Assembly: GCA_017427685.1 (NCBI GenBank)
Contig: JAFRSH010000031.1
Coordinates: 108,112 to 172,111 of the forward strand
DNA length: 64,000 nucleotides
Direction of reading: 5' to 3'
Source: Lachnospiraceae bacterium
GTDB taxonomy: Bacteria > Bacillota > Clostridia > Lachnospirales > Lachnospiraceae
Part shown: positions 1-9,625 of the stretch, one piece after another
Layout of the letters: every line of letters starts with the position of its first letter
How positions within the stretch are numbered: the first letter of the stretch is position 1
Made by a program: the position numbers and the translations under genes
Notes under the pieces: model-generated
Seen by the model: the letters and a program-made list of their open reading frames with translations, nothing else
What the model was told of the DNA's origin: nothing
Databases searched by the model: none

Positions 1-531
1 AACGCGTTCCATCACGCAACGCTGTCGTTCATGAGTCAGAACTACGGAGCCGGACGATCGGAGCGTATGGGCAGGATCCTGCGCTGCGGACTGATCTGTG
101 TGACCGTTACGGGACTTGTGTTCGGACTTCTTGAGGTGATCTTCAGCAGACAGCTGCTTGGGATATACACCTCGAGCCCCGAGGTCATCGAGGCCGGTGT
201 TACGAGACTCATGTACATCGCATCCATCTACTTTACCTGCGGTGTGATGGACGTTATGGTCGGTGCACTGCGCGGAGTCGGATACTCCGTTATGCCCATG
301 ATCGTATCGCTCGTCGGTGTCTGCGGGGTGAGACTTGTATGGATCGCGACCGTGTTCGGTATTGAGCAGTACCACAGAGTCGAGACTGTTTATATTTCTT
401 ACCCGATCTCGTGGATAGCGACATTCCTCGTGCATGTCGTGACCTACTTCGCGGTACGCAAGCGTGTGCTCGCACGCATGTCGGGCAGGACGACGCGCCC
501 GGAGGCTGCTGTCTCGGGCGAAACGAAGTGA
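1..531 (+). CDS. MATE family multidrug/metabolite exporter, C-terminal part
   Basis: The 5' end lies outside the window: the frame is open from base 1 (N-A-F-H-H-A-T...) through the in-frame ATG at 31, so that ATG is internal. About 176 residues remain. They contain the MATE-type stretch SFMSQNYGAGR followed by several hydrophobic segments (roughly residues 28-50, 65-85, 95-120 and 135-155) and a basic cytoplasmic tail. MATE proteins are 12-helix, cation-coupled exporters in the cytoplasmic membrane; the substrate cannot be read from the sequence. The stop is 14 bases before miaA, so the two may be cotranscribed. Confidence 0.85.
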   Translation, partial: NAFHHATLSFMSQNYGAGRSERMGRILRCGLICVTVTGLVFGLLEVIFSRQLLGIYTSSPEVIEAGVTRLMYIASIYFTCGVMDVMVGALRGVGYSVMPMIVSLVGVCGVRLVWIATVFGIEQYHRVETVYISYPISWIATFLVHVVTYFAVRKRVLARMSGRTTRPEAAVSGETK

Positions 532-545
532 TTTAAGGATTACAG

Positions 546-1442
546 ATGGAAAAGCTGGTGGTTATTGCCGGGACGAACGCATCCGGCAAAAGTGATCTGG
601 CGGTGAAGATCGCCCAAGCCATAGAAGGCGAAGTGATCTCCGCTGATTCAAGACAGGTCTTCAAAGGACTTGACCTCGGAAGCGGCAAGATCACCGTTCC
701 CGAGATGCAGGGTGTGCCGCATCACCTTTTGGATGTAGCGCAGCCGGGGGACTATTTCTCGCTTGCTCATTATCAGAAGCTTGCTTACGAAGCGGTGGAT
801 GACGTTATCGCAAGAGGCAGGATCCCGCTCCTCACGGGAGGCACGGGACTCTACATCAACGCCGTGGTCGACGGCTACGAGCTCGAGCCGGGTGAACCCG
901 AGAGCGTCGTTCGCGAGCGTGTCGAAGGGATGAACTGCGAGGAGCTTCTTGAGATCGTGAGAAATTCCGACCCCGAAGGAGCGGAGAGACTCGACCCTCA
1001 CAACAAGCGCAGGCTCGAACGTGCAGCCGAGAAGATCCTGACGGGCAAGAAGCTTGAAAACAGATCACATAAGCGTTATGAAACTCTTGTTCTCGGTGTT
1101 ACATGGCCGAGGGAGGAGCTTTACGAAAGGATCAGGGTAAGGCTCGACAGGCGCCTCACGGAGAACATGATAGGCGAGGTCGAGGGGCTCAGAGCCGCCG
1201 GAGTCAGTGATGATTTCCTCTACAGGCTCGGACTCGAATACAGGTACATACTGCTTTATCTGCAGGGTAAGTTCGCTTCCTACGAAGCGTTTTACGAGGA
1301 GCTTTTTAAGGAGATACGTCATCTCGCCAAGGAGCAGATGACATGGTTCAGAAAAAGGACGGACATCGTCTGGATCGACATGAAGGACGATCCTCTCGGC
1401 AGGGCGCTTGAAAAGATAGATGCATTCCTGAAAGGTGACTGA
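546..1442 (+). CDS. miaA: tRNA dimethylallyltransferase MiaA
   Basis: 298 residues, slightly short for the family (about 300-316). MiaA transfers a dimethylallyl group from DMAPP to N6 of A37 in tRNAs that read UNN codons, the first step of ms2i6A formation. The P-loop GTNASGKSDLA is at residues 9-19, SADSRQVFKGLDLGSGK follows, and the LLTGGTGLYINAVVDG segment is near residue 95, all family hallmarks. The C-terminal MTWFRKR motif is present. It sits 14 bp after the MATE gene and 56 bp before rapZ. No hfq or mutL neighbour is seen. Confidence 0.96.
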   Translation: MEKLVVIAGTNASGKSDLAVKIAQAIEGEVISADSRQVFKGLDLGSGKITVPEMQGVPHHLLDVAQPGDYFSLAHYQKLAYEAVDDVIARGRIPLLTGGTGLYINAVVDGYELEPGEPESVVRERVEGMNCEELLEIVRNSDPEGAERLDPHNKRRLERAAEKILTGKKLENRSHKRYETLVLGVTWPREELYERIRVRLDRRLTENMIGEVEGLRAAGVSDDFLYRLGLEYRYILLYLQGKFASYEAFYEELFKEIRHLAKEQMTWFRKRTDIVWIDMKDDPLGRALEKIDAFLKGD

Positions 1443-1498
1443 AGAGGATGCATTTTGGGAAACGGTCGGAGCTATTATGACATGAAAGGAGGCAGGTC

Positions 1499-2374
1499 AT
1501 GAGACTGATAATCGTGACGGGCATGAGCGGCTCGGGCAAGACCAAGGCGCTCGACATACTGGAAGACAACGGCTTCTACTGCCTTGACAACCTCCCTGTC
1601 AAGATCCTGCCCGAGTTCATGAACATGATCCTGAGGCTCGACGATTTCTCGAACAAGGTCTGCATCACGGTGGATGTGCGCAACAGCGAGATGTCGGCGG
1701 GAGCGTTGAGGACGCTCACCTCACTCTCGAAGCTCGTGTCGCTCAAGATCATCTTCCTTGATTGCGACAACTCGGTTCTGATGAAGAGGTACAAGGAGAC
1801 CAGAAGACTCCATCCCCTCATGATGTCGGACAACAAGCTCGATCTTACTCGGGCCATCGAGCAGGAGAGGAAGATCCTCGAACCGATCAAGGCTAAAGCG
1901 GATTACATCATCGACACTTCACTCCTGACTACGGGAGACCTGAAGGCAAAGCTTGGCGAATTCCTCCCGGAGGGTGACAAACCGGGACTTACACTTGCCT
2001 TCACGGCATTCGGATACAAATACGGGATACCGGCGGACTGCGACGTCGTCTTCGACGTGAGGTGTCTGCCCAATCCCTTCTATATCGAAGAACTGCGTAC
2101 CAAAACAGGTGAGGATCATGAGGTCAGGGACTACGTCATGTCCTGCCCGGAATCGCAGGAGCTCTTTGACAGGATAACAGCCTACCTCGACAGCGCGATC
2201 CCCATGTACGAACGTGAGGGAAGGTCGCAGCTCGTGGTAGGGCTCGGTTGCACCGGAGGGCAGCACAGATCCCTCACCTTTGCGATCCTTCTGGCAGAGA
2301 GGTACAAAGAGAAAGGCTTTGCGGCAAGTGCTTTTGCTCGCGACAGCGAGCGTAATGTCAGGAAATATCTCTGA
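1499..2374 (+). CDS. rapZ: RapZ/YvcJ family nucleotide-binding protein
   Basis: 291 residues, normal length. It has an N-terminal P-loop (TGMSGSGKTKA, residues 7-17) and the C-terminal signature GLGCTGGQHRS near residue 255. In E. coli RapZ is the RNase E adaptor that controls glmS through small RNAs. In Firmicutes the homologue YvcJ is a nucleotide-binding protein that usually sits with yvcK and whiA. Those partners do not follow here; the next gene is a hybrid kinase. The ATG is preceded by AAGGAGGCAGGTC. An RNA-adaptor role in this organism is inference from the family only. Confidence 0.92.
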   Translation: MRLIIVTGMSGSGKTKALDILEDNGFYCLDNLPVKILPEFMNMILRLDDFSNKVCITVDVRNSEMSAGALRTLTSLSKLVSLKIIFLDCDNSVLMKRYKETRRLHPLMMSDNKLDLTRAIEQERKILEPIKAKADYIIDTSLLTTGDLKAKLGEFLPEGDKPGLTLAFTAFGYKYGIPADCDVVFDVRCLPNPFYIEELRTKTGEDHEVRDYVMSCPESQELFDRITAYLDSAIPMYEREGRSQLVVGLGCTGGQHRSLTFAILLAERYKEKGFAASAFARDSERNVRKYL

Positions 2375-2434
2375 CGGTACCGGAGGTTTGTTGCGGAATA
2401 TGCGGCATCACTACAGTTCAAAAGGGGTGGCTTG

Positions 2435-4132
2435 ATGGAAGATACCGTAAAAAACGAACTCTTGAATTTTGCTTACAAGACCTTTACCGAGAAAGACGGT
2501 TACAAGGCTATCATGGAAGTCTTTGAGCGTGTCGGCGAGACACTCGATCTCGACGCACTGCTCACGTTCCGCACGAGCGAGACTCCTTTCCTTCTCGAAA
2601 CGGAGGAGGTTTGGGAGCGTACCCCGCTTGTCGGAGACCGCAGGCTTCTGATGGACTATCGTGACAATGAGAACTGGCTCAAGCTCAATCCCTACAGGGA
2701 GGATGTGCGTGTCTACCGTGTCGACGACACGACGGATCACGGACTTGAGACCATGAGCCGCGGGCTTGTAGAGTCGACGGGCGTGACCGCTTTCGTGGCA
2801 TGCGCCATGTCGAGCGGCAGGGACTACGTCGGCGAGCTGGTTTTCGCATATAGGCGTGGCCCGAGAGTCTGGGACGAATCGGACATCACATTCATGAAGG
2901 AACTCGCAAGGATCCTCTACAAGATCGTTGCAAGGGACAAGAGGAACGAAGCGAGACGTTTTATCCTTGCCGAGGCCGAGAACATGGTCTCCGAGGCCGG
3001 CAACGCCACAAGTCAGTTCCTTACCAACATTTCGCATGAGCTGAGGGCTCCGATCAATTCCATCACCGGAATGGCTTCGATCCTCAGACACAATATTGAT
3101 AACCCCGAGATAGCGGGCCAGTGTCTCGACCGCCTCGACAAGGCAGTCAGACAGCTCATGGACAGCATGAGTAACTGTGTGGACACCTCGATAATCGACG
3201 GCGACAGGCTGCTTGTCGACATGTCGTGGTTCAAGCCTTCGGATCTCGAGGAAGATGTCAGGAAGGTTTACGGCCCTCTCTGCGATGTCAAGAATCAGAC
3301 TCTTGAGTTCGAGTACGAGAGCGGCATGATCATATATTCGGATCTTACCAAGATACTGAGGATCCTCGGGCACCTCATCTCGAACGCGAGCAAGTATTCG
3401 GACGAAGGCGGCAGGATCAAGGTCACGATCACCATCGATGAGAACGCCAGAACGCGCAGCATGATCATGTTCCGCGTGCGCGATAACGGCTGCGGCATGG
3501 ATGACGAGACCAGAAGGTTCATACTTGAACCCTACAACCCCAACAATGTGCGAAAGGGCGGGCCTCAGGGGCTCGGAACGTTTATAGCCAAGCACCTCAT
3601 CCGCCTCATGCACGGAACGATGGATGTATTTTCGCAGGTCGGCAGCGGAACTGAATTCGTGTTCATAATCCCCGCAAGGATCAATGTCGACAAGCCCGCT
3701 CTGCAGAACAAGGACGAGATCGAGCCTGCGAGCGAGGCAAGCGAGATGTACATAGGCAGAAGGATCCTTATCGCCGAGGACAACGTCCTCATGGGTGAGA
3801 TCCTCGCTACCATACTCGGCTACAGGGGACTTGATTCGGACTCCGCGATCAACGGTCGCGAAGCTCTCGAAATGTATTTGTCCCACGATCCCTTCTATTA
3901 TGATATGATACTTATGGATGTGCAGATGCCCGTTATGGACGGTATCGAAGCTTCGAGAAGGATCCGCGGCAGCGGAAGGACGGATGCGCAGATCATCCCG
4001 ATCATCGCGCTCTCGGCCAACACTTCCCAGAGCGAGATCGAGCGGTCGGCTCAGGGAGGCATGAATTCGCAGCTCCTCAAACCGGTAGCCGAGAAAGAAC
4101 TATTTGAAACAATCGGTCAGTTTATGATCTGA
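2435..4132 (+). CDS. Soluble hybrid sensor histidine kinase with C-terminal receiver
   Basis: 565 residues from ATG 2435; a TTG directly before it is also in frame, but AAAGGGGTGG fits the ATG. No membrane segment is seen. Residues 1-180 form a GAF-like input region. HisKA follows with H-box ISHELRAPIN (His near 201), then HATPase with N-box ISNASKY, DNGCGM and GLGTFIAK. A receiver starts near residue 442 with phosphoacceptor Asp in LMDVQMPVMDG (near 495) and conserved Lys in LLKPV. It is therefore a cytosolic hybrid kinase that should autophosphorylate and pass phosphate to its own receiver. No Hpt domain is attached; Hpt partners lie about 20 kb downstream. The signal is unknown. Confidence 0.9.
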   Translation: MEDTVKNELLNFAYKTFTEKDGYKAIMEVFERVGETLDLDALLTFRTSETPFLLETEEVWERTPLVGDRRLLMDYRDNENWLKLNPYREDVRVYRVDDTTDHGLETMSRGLVESTGVTAFVACAMSSGRDYVGELVFAYRRGPRVWDESDITFMKELARILYKIVARDKRNEARRFILAEAENMVSEAGNATSQFLTNISHELRAPINSITGMASILRHNIDNPEIAGQCLDRLDKAVRQLMDSMSNCVDTSIIDGDRLLVDMSWFKPSDLEEDVRKVYGPLCDVKNQTLEFEYESGMIIYSDLTKILRILGHLISNASKYSDEGGRIKVTITIDENARTRSMIMFRVRDNGCGMDDETRRFILEPYNPNNVRKGGPQGLGTFIAKHLIRLMHGTMDVFSQVGSGTEFVFIIPARINVDKPALQNKDEIEPASEASEMYIGRRILIAEDNVLMGEILATILGYRGLDSDSAINGREALEMYLSHDPFYYDMILMDVQMPVMDGIEASRRIRGSGRTDAQIIPIIALSANTSQSEIERSAQGGMNSQLLKPVAEKELFETIGQFMI

Positions 4133-4156
4133 CCGGGAAAGGACTAAAACAATCAA

Positions 4157-5437
4157 ATGAATAGGGTGAAGTCACAGCAGAAGGCGCTGGTCTCACTCGT
4201 TTCGGTTCTTATGGCGCTGATACTGGCGTACGGGACGATCGGAACGAGCGCGTGGGACGAGGTGAACACAGAAGCTGCGACCTATGAGAACGATCCGGCG
4301 GAGGCGGTCATAGTCGAAACCGCGGCGCCGGAGGTACAGGGTGAGAACTCTGAGACTGTCAGTGCTCCGAGCGTTCAGAGCGAAAGCATTGTTGACGAAC
4401 CCGCGACCACGGTCGCAGACGTCACAGGGGGTGATGCTTCCGCAGCAGAGGAGGAAGTGACGGAGCCGGAGTTATCCGAAGGGGAAACGGGAGAAGATAC
4501 TTTGCTTGATGAGGGAACGGAAGAAGAACCGAAGGATGTCCCCGCAGATGTACCCGAAGAGGTCGCAAAGCTGCTTGTTACGAGCAAGCAGTACTATGAT
4601 GAGGAAACAGTGGCGAACGCGCTGTCCATACCTCTCGAGAGCAACGACGCAAGATATAACTTTATTACTGGTAGTGACTACAAGGTTTATACAATGACAG
4701 ACAAGCCCGAGTGGTACCCGAGTGAGGGTGTCGCTTCGAAGCGCATGTCTACTTTTGACGTACCTTACTGGGTAATGGACAAGTCGGGGAACCGTACCGC
4801 TACGTCCGGCAAGATCACGATCAACGAGGTACTTGCGGACAGCGTTAAGTGCATCTTCAGCGATATCTTCCTGCTCGAGGAGCAGTTCCCCATCAATTAT
4901 CTCGTGGGCTTTATGTACAGGAAGGTCGGCGGTGCCGGTCTTGTTAATTCACCGATCCTTTCGGCACACTCCTTCGGTGTGGCGATCGATATCAACAACG
5001 GTGATTACGACAACGACCTCTACGTCGGAAAGGGCAACGACCTGCGTGACAGGAGCAACCCTTACTGCATCTCGGACGAAGTGATCGAAGTGTTCAAGGC
5101 CTGGGGATGGAATTGGGGCGGAGAGTTCGACATCTGTTCCGACACGATGCATTTCCAGTATTTCGGACTTGAGTTCCTGCAGTACGAATCCGACGAGCCT
5201 TTCCCCGTACTCGAGGAAGGGAAGACCGCCAAGTCGAACGTGGTGCTTAACCTCAGAAGCCGTCTCGTCAAGCTCGGTTACCTGAAGAAAGCAACGGGCA
5301 AGAAGTATGACAAAGACCTCATCGAGGCCGTTAAGAAATTCCAGGAGGACAACGGACTCGAGCCCGACGGAACAGTTGATTACGAAACATGGGTACCCAT
5401 CATCAACCTCACACATGATATGTCTTACGTTTTTTAA
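4157..5437 (+). CDS. Secreted M15 family (VanY/CwlK-like) peptidoglycan peptidase with PG-binding domain
   Basis: 426 residues. Residues 10-30 form a signal peptide or membrane anchor, followed by a long acidic Glu/Ala/Val/Thr-rich linker (about 35-140). The catalytic M15 domain carries the zinc motif AHSFGVAIDINNGDYDN (His and Asp ligands) and the distal DTMHFQYFG His. A C-terminal peptidoglycan_binding_1 domain (about residues 355-420: LNLRSRLVKLGYL, AVKKFQEDNGLEPDG) targets the wall. The enzyme probably trims stem peptides as a DD- or LD-carboxypeptidase or endopeptidase outside the cell. It follows the hybrid kinase by 24 bp and precedes the sugar-sensing genes by 18 bp. Exact bond specificity is not determinable. 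Confidence 0.87.
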   Translation: MNRVKSQQKALVSLVSVLMALILAYGTIGTSAWDEVNTEAATYENDPAEAVIVETAAPEVQGENSETVSAPSVQSESIVDEPATTVADVTGGDASAAEEEVTEPELSEGETGEDTLLDEGTEEEPKDVPADVPEEVAKLLVTSKQYYDEETVANALSIPLESNDARYNFITGSDYKVYTMTDKPEWYPSEGVASKRMSTFDVPYWVMDKSGNRTATSGKITINEVLADSVKCIFSDIFLLEEQFPINYLVGFMYRKVGGAGLVNSPILSAHSFGVAIDINNGDYDNDLYVGKGNDLRDRSNPYCISDEVIEVFKAWGWNWGGEFDICSDTMHFQYFGLEFLQYESDEPFPVLEEGKTAKSNVVLNLRSRLVKLGYLKKATGKKYDKDLIEAVKKFQEDNGLEPDGTVDYETWVPIINLTHDMSYVF

Positions 5438-5455
5438 GATACAGGAGTCGGCCAC

Positions 5456-6541
5456 ATGAGCGAAAAGAAGAACGGTAACGAAGCGGGAGAAGGCGCAAGA
5501 AAGTTGCGAATACCTACAAGCGTTGTTGTTACCGTGTTCTTTTTGGTCACGGTGGCCGTTATGATCGTTATATTCTTAAACTATCTCACTTACGTCGACG
5601 ATCCCGAAACAGAGAAGCTTTACGACAAATACTACGCAATGATAGTCCCCGACCGGGAATCTTCTTTCTGGAACGAGGTCTATGAAAGTGCGCACAAGAT
5701 CGGCGAGGAACAGGGGATCTACGTCGAGATGCTCGGCAAGAGCATGCTGCGGCAGTACTCGCGCGAGGATCAGCTCAGGATCGCCGTTGCGGAGTCGGTC
5801 GACGGGATCATTGTTGTTGCTGACGAGAGCGAGGAGATGAGGGAGCTCATCTCGCTTGCGACCGAGAGCGGGATCCCTGTCGTGACGCTCATGTCGGACT
5901 GTCCTTCCTCGGATCGCTGCAGCTTCGTCGGGATCAGTAATTACAACATCGGCCGCGAGTACGGAGACCTGATCGTCAGGCTTGCAAGGCGTGCGCCTGA
6001 GTCCGGGGAACCTGTCAAGGTCGCAGTCCTTGTTAACGGCTACACCGAAGCATCCGGCCAGAACATCCTCTGCATGGGGATCCAGGAGACCGTGGAAGCC
6101 GGAGTCAGACAGGGCTTCACGGACGACAGAAAGGTCGACATCTCGCTTGTTCAGATCGACGACTCCAACGCATTTTCGACTCAGGAAGGTGTCAGAGAGC
6201 TTGTTTTCGGCCCCGACGCCTATAACCCCGATATCATAGTCTGCCTCTCCGAAACCGAGACTACCGGCGCATATCAGACGGTCGTCGATTACAACAAGGT
6301 CGGAGTCATCACCGTGCTCGGATATCATGACTCACCCGCGATCCTGAACGCCATCGACAGAAGTGTTATCGAGGCCACTATCTCCATAGACACCGAGCAG
6401 CTCGGAAGCTCTTGTGTTGAAGCGCTTTCCGAGTACATCGAGCACGGACTTACGAGCCAGTACATCACCGCAGACTCGCTGCTCATTGATACTTCCAACG
6501 TTTCGAAGTATCTGAAGAAGGAGGTGCAGGATGAAAAGTGA
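5456..6541 (+). CDS. Membrane-anchored periplasmic sugar-binding protein (XylFII-like sensor partner)
   Basis: 361 residues. An uncleaved-looking N-terminal membrane helix (about residues 22-44, after a basic cytosolic stretch) is followed by a Peripla_BP_4-type fold: YAMIVPDRESSFWNEVYESA, DGIIVVADES, GIPVVTLMSDCP and NIGREYGDLI. There is no lipobox Cys. The stop overlaps the start of the LytS-type kinase by 11 bases, so the products are tightly coupled. In Clostridium, XylFII is an anchored xylose-binding protein that binds LytS and signals to YesN; gene order and architecture match that arrangement. The ligand here is not known, and xylose is only an analogy. Confidence 0.85.
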   Translation: MSEKKNGNEAGEGARKLRIPTSVVVTVFFLVTVAVMIVIFLNYLTYVDDPETEKLYDKYYAMIVPDRESSFWNEVYESAHKIGEEQGIYVEMLGKSMLRQYSREDQLRIAVAESVDGIIVVADESEEMRELISLATESGIPVVTLMSDCPSSDRCSFVGISNYNIGREYGDLIVRLARRAPESGEPVKVAVLVNGYTEASGQNILCMGIQETVEAGVRQGFTDDRKVDISLVQIDDSNAFSTQEGVRELVFGPDAYNPDIIVCLSETETTGAYQTVVDYNKVGVITVLGYHDSPAILNAIDRSVIEATISIDTEQLGSSCVEALSEYIEHGLTSQYITADSLLIDTSNVSKYLKKEVQDEK

Positions 6542-8003
6542 CAGCTTCCTTCGCAGGATTTCGGTCAAGAACAAGATGGTCGGGATCTCATTGCTCGCCA
6601 ACGTTCTGATCCTCATAGTCAACGTGGTCCTGATGTTCGCCATTAACAATCTTTCGGACAGGATGGACGCGGTATTTAAGGACAACCTGTTCCTCGAAGA
6701 ACTCATGGGCTCCATCACTCGTGTTCAGGACAACATGACGGAGTACCTCAACAACAAGACCAGTGATACGCTGACCGAGTACTTCAGCAGTGAGCAGGAA
6801 TTCAGAGACCTTGTCGCACAGCTCGACGACGACATCTCGTCACTTCCCTTCACCCGAATGGAGCGAAGCATCAAGAGGATGTGTCAGAAGTACATAGATG
6901 AGGTCAACATGACCATTGAATATAAGCGTGGACGAAACGTCGAGAAATACCGTCTGAAGTATGAGAACGCCACGCGACTCTTTGACTACATCGAATCCGC
7001 GATCTACAGTCTTAACAACGAACAGTTCGCCGAGAACTCCGAAAACTACACCAAGCTGCTTTCGGCCTTCCGGCGTTTCGAGATGACGAGCAACCTTGTT
7101 CTTGCGCTCGTTATCGCGGGCAATATCATCGTCGTTACGAGACTTACGCTCGCTGTTATCAGACCCCTCCAGAACCTTACGGAGAAGGCCGGAGAAGTCG
7201 GACGCGGAAACTTCGATATCTCGCCTCTCGAGGTCGTCAACAACGACGAGGTCGGTGTCGTTACCGAGGCCTTCAACCAGATGACGGTCAGTATCAGGGA
7301 CTACATCGACAGGCTGAGGGAGAGCTCCGCTGCCGAGCGAAGACTCAGGGAGAACGAGCTGCTCATGCAGGCGCACCTCAAGGAGGCGCAGCTCAAGTAC
7401 CTTCAGGCGCAGATCAACCCGCATTTCCTCTTCAACACGCTTAATGCCGGCGCACAGCTCGCGATGATGGAAGGCGCCGACAAGACGAACGGCTACATCG
7501 AGCACGTGGCGAACTTCTTCCGTTATAACGTTAAAAAGGGATCGGAGATCGTTACGATCCGCGAAGAGGTTGAACTCATCGACAACTACATCTACATCCT
7601 GAACGTTCGCTTCAGCGGTGATATCAAGTATGAGAAGAAGCTTGACGAATCGGTACTCGACACACCCATGCCGAGCATGATCCTTCAGCCGATCGTCGAG
7701 AACTGCGTTAACCACGGTATCAGGGAGATGCTCGGTGAGGGAAGGATCAACCTCGAGGTCTTCAGGATCGACGACATTGTCTGCGTGAGCATCAGCGACA
7801 ACGGCAAGGGCCTTTCTCAGGAGACTATTAACGACATCCTCAACGGTAGCCTTAAGACCGACCCCAAGTCCTCGGGCGGCGGTATCGGTCTCGATAACGT
7901 TATAGCCAGACTGAGGCTCTTCACGGGTGAGAGCGACCCCGTCTCCATCACGAGCGAGGGTGAAGGAAAAGGAACAAGATTTGACATATACCTTGATGTG
8001 TAA
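6531..8003 (+). CDS. LytS/YesM-type sensor histidine kinase
   Basis: 490 residues. Membrane helices at about 17-39 and 186-208 flank an extracytoplasmic helical domain (40-185). A HAMP domain follows (about 210-262, GNFDISPLEVVNNDEVG), then a His_kinase domain with QAQINPHFLFNTLNA (His near 298) and a C-terminal HATPase (ENCVNHGIREM, DNGKGLS, GIGLDNV). This family phosphorylates AraC-type YesN regulators. It starts inside the preceding binding-protein gene and is followed 32 bp later by the YesN-like regulator. The anchored binding protein probably delivers the ligand signal. Confidence 0.93.
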   Translation: MKSDSFLRRISVKNKMVGISLLANVLILIVNVVLMFAINNLSDRMDAVFKDNLFLEELMGSITRVQDNMTEYLNNKTSDTLTEYFSSEQEFRDLVAQLDDDISSLPFTRMERSIKRMCQKYIDEVNMTIEYKRGRNVEKYRLKYENATRLFDYIESAIYSLNNEQFAENSENYTKLLSAFRRFEMTSNLVLALVIAGNIIVVTRLTLAVIRPLQNLTEKAGEVGRGNFDISPLEVVNNDEVGVVTEAFNQMTVSIRDYIDRLRESSAAERRLRENELLMQAHLKEAQLKYLQAQINPHFLFNTLNAGAQLAMMEGADKTNGYIEHVANFFRYNVKKGSEIVTIREEVELIDNYIYILNVRFSGDIKYEKKLDESVLDTPMPSMILQPIVENCVNHGIREMLGEGRINLEVFRIDDIVCVSISDNGKGLSQETINDILNGSLKTDPKSSGGGIGLDNVIARLRLFTGESDPVSITSEGEGKGTRFDIYLDV

Positions 8004-8035
8004 AGCGGTCTCATGGTGACCGGAAAGGGTTTTAA

Positions 8036-9625
8036 ATGTACAGGATTATGTTGGCCGATGACGAAGGGATCGTGATCGATTCCCTCAGATTCATCATTGA
8101 AAAGGAATTCGGGGCGGAGTGCGAGATAGCGACCGCCAAAACGGGCAGGAGCGTGATCGAGCTTGCCGAGAGCTTCCGACCCGATATTGCGATCATGGAC
8201 ATCCAGATGCCCGGTATCAACGGGATCGACGCGATGAGAGAGATCAGGAGGACCAACTCCTCGGTCATCTTCATCGTTATGTCCGCATACGACAAATTCG
8301 ACTACGCGCAGGAAGCCATCAAGCTCGGAGTGCTTGAGTACGTCACGAAGCCCATGAACAGAGAGAGAATGATCTCTATCCTGCATATGGCCATGGACCA
8401 GGTCTCCGATGAGCGCCGCAAACGAAGCGAGGACCTCATCATCAAAGAAAAGCTCGAGACTGTCGTACCGATCCTCGAGAGCGGTCTCATATACAACATC
8501 CTGTTTAAAGAGTATTTTGAAGAGGACATCGAGAGCTACAGATCCCTCCTCGATATCAAGTCGGACCATGCCTTCATGATGGTCATCATCTGCGGTGACG
8601 ATCAGGAGGGAAGCCACATGACGAACGCGGCAGGCAGCAGTGTCAGGATGCTCCGCAATTACAAGGAGATCCGTGATCTCCTCAAGGACACCTTTGACTG
8701 CGCGGTCGGAACGGTGATGTCCAACAAGATCGCGGTGCTCGTACCTCATGAGGGCACCAGGGTCGAGTACAACGAGCGTACCTCCCTTATCGACAGAGTC
8801 AGGGAGATCGTTCACACCATCCGCCGGAAGTTCGGCATCCGCCTGCGTATCGGTATCGGCGGAGTCAGACCCATTAACATCATGGCCGATTCCTACAACG
8901 AGGCCGTCAAGGCGCTCCTCTTCACAACGGGAAGCGTGGCTCATGCCGACGACCTCCCCATCGGATGCGATTACACCGACGATTATCCCGTCGAGACGGA
9001 GAACCGCCTCTTCGAGGAGATCAAGCGAGGAAACAGGGAGGGCGCCGTCAGAGAGGCCGACAATTTCTTCGAGTGGATGAAGGAAGCGGACATCAACGAC
9101 ATCAGGCTCAAGATCATTGAATTCGTCCTTTTTGCCGAGAAGCTCGCTTATGAGAACGGAGGTATGACATACCGCTTCGAATCGAGACACGATTACCTCC
9201 CCGAAGTGCTCGAGACCGATCATGTCGAGAAGCTCAGGGAATGGTTCGTCCACAAGATCGGCGACGCATGTGTCAACATCGAGAACAAGCGTGTCGAGAA
9301 AACACTCAGCGTGGTCGATATGGCCAAGGATTATATCCGTGACAATTACAGCCGCAACATCTCACTTGAGGATGTGTCGAGAGCGGTTGATATAAGCCCT
9401 TATTACTTCAGCAGGCTCTTCAAGGAGGAAACGGGCGAGAACTTCATCGAATACCTCACGTGCGTCAGGATGGAGCATGCGAGAGAACTGCTTCTTAACC
9501 CCCGCTACAGCATGAAAGAGATCTGTTCGATGATAGGATACCAGGACCCCAATTACTTCAGCAGGTCCTTCAAGAAGAACGTCGGTGTTACACCCACCGA
9601 GTACAGAGAGGGGAAGACGTCATGA
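8036..9625 (+). CDS. YesN-type response regulator with AraC DNA-binding domain
   Basis: 529 residues. The N-terminal receiver has the acidic pocket ADDE (residues 7-10), phosphoacceptor Asp55 in IMDIQMPG and Lys in VTKPM. A middle region of about 290 residues resembles the linker found in YesN proteins. The C-terminal AraC/XylS helix-turn-helix pair (about 430-525) reads ISLEDVSRAVDISPYYFSRLF and MIGYQDPNYFSRSFKK. It forms a two-component pair with the upstream kinase. The last bases overlap the next gene (ATGA). Likely targets are the convergent sugar transporter and this operon; that is inference from the XylFII-LytS-YesN model. Confidence 0.93.
   Translation: MYRIMLADDEGIVIDSLRFIIEKEFGAECEIATAKTGRSVIELAESFRPDIAIMDIQMPGINGIDAMREIRRTNSSVIFIVMSAYDKFDYAQEAIKLGVLEYVTKPMNRERMISILHMAMDQVSDERRKRSEDLIIKEKLETVVPILESGLIYNILFKEYFEEDIESYRSLLDIKSDHAFMMVIICGDDQEGSHMTNAAGSSVRMLRNYKEIRDLLKDTFDCAVGTVMSNKIAVLVPHEGTRVEYNERTSLIDRVREIVHTIRRKFGIRLRIGIGGVRPINIMADSYNEAVKALLFTTGSVAHADDLPIGCDYTDDYPVETENRLFEEIKRGNREGAVREADNFFEWMKEADINDIRLKIIEFVLFAEKLAYENGGMTYRFESRHDYLPEVLETDHVEKLREWFVHKIGDACVNIENKRVEKTLSVVDMAKDYIRDNYSRNISLEDVSRAVDISPYYFSRLFKEETGENFIEYLTCVRMEHARELLLNPRYSMKEICSMIGYQDPNYFSRSFKKNVGVTPTEYREGKTS

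Noticed and set aside
2411..3886. Long open frame on the minus strand opposite the hybrid kinase (491 codons)
   Set aside because: It mirrors a well-recognised plus-strand kinase. The antisense frame stays open because of the G/C-rich codon pattern, has no ribosome binding site and shows no protein motif.
7817..9253. Long minus-strand open frame opposite the LytS/YesN genes (478 codons)
   Set aside because: Shadow of two strongly supported plus-strand genes; the composition is His/Val/Asp-rich, as in antisense frames.
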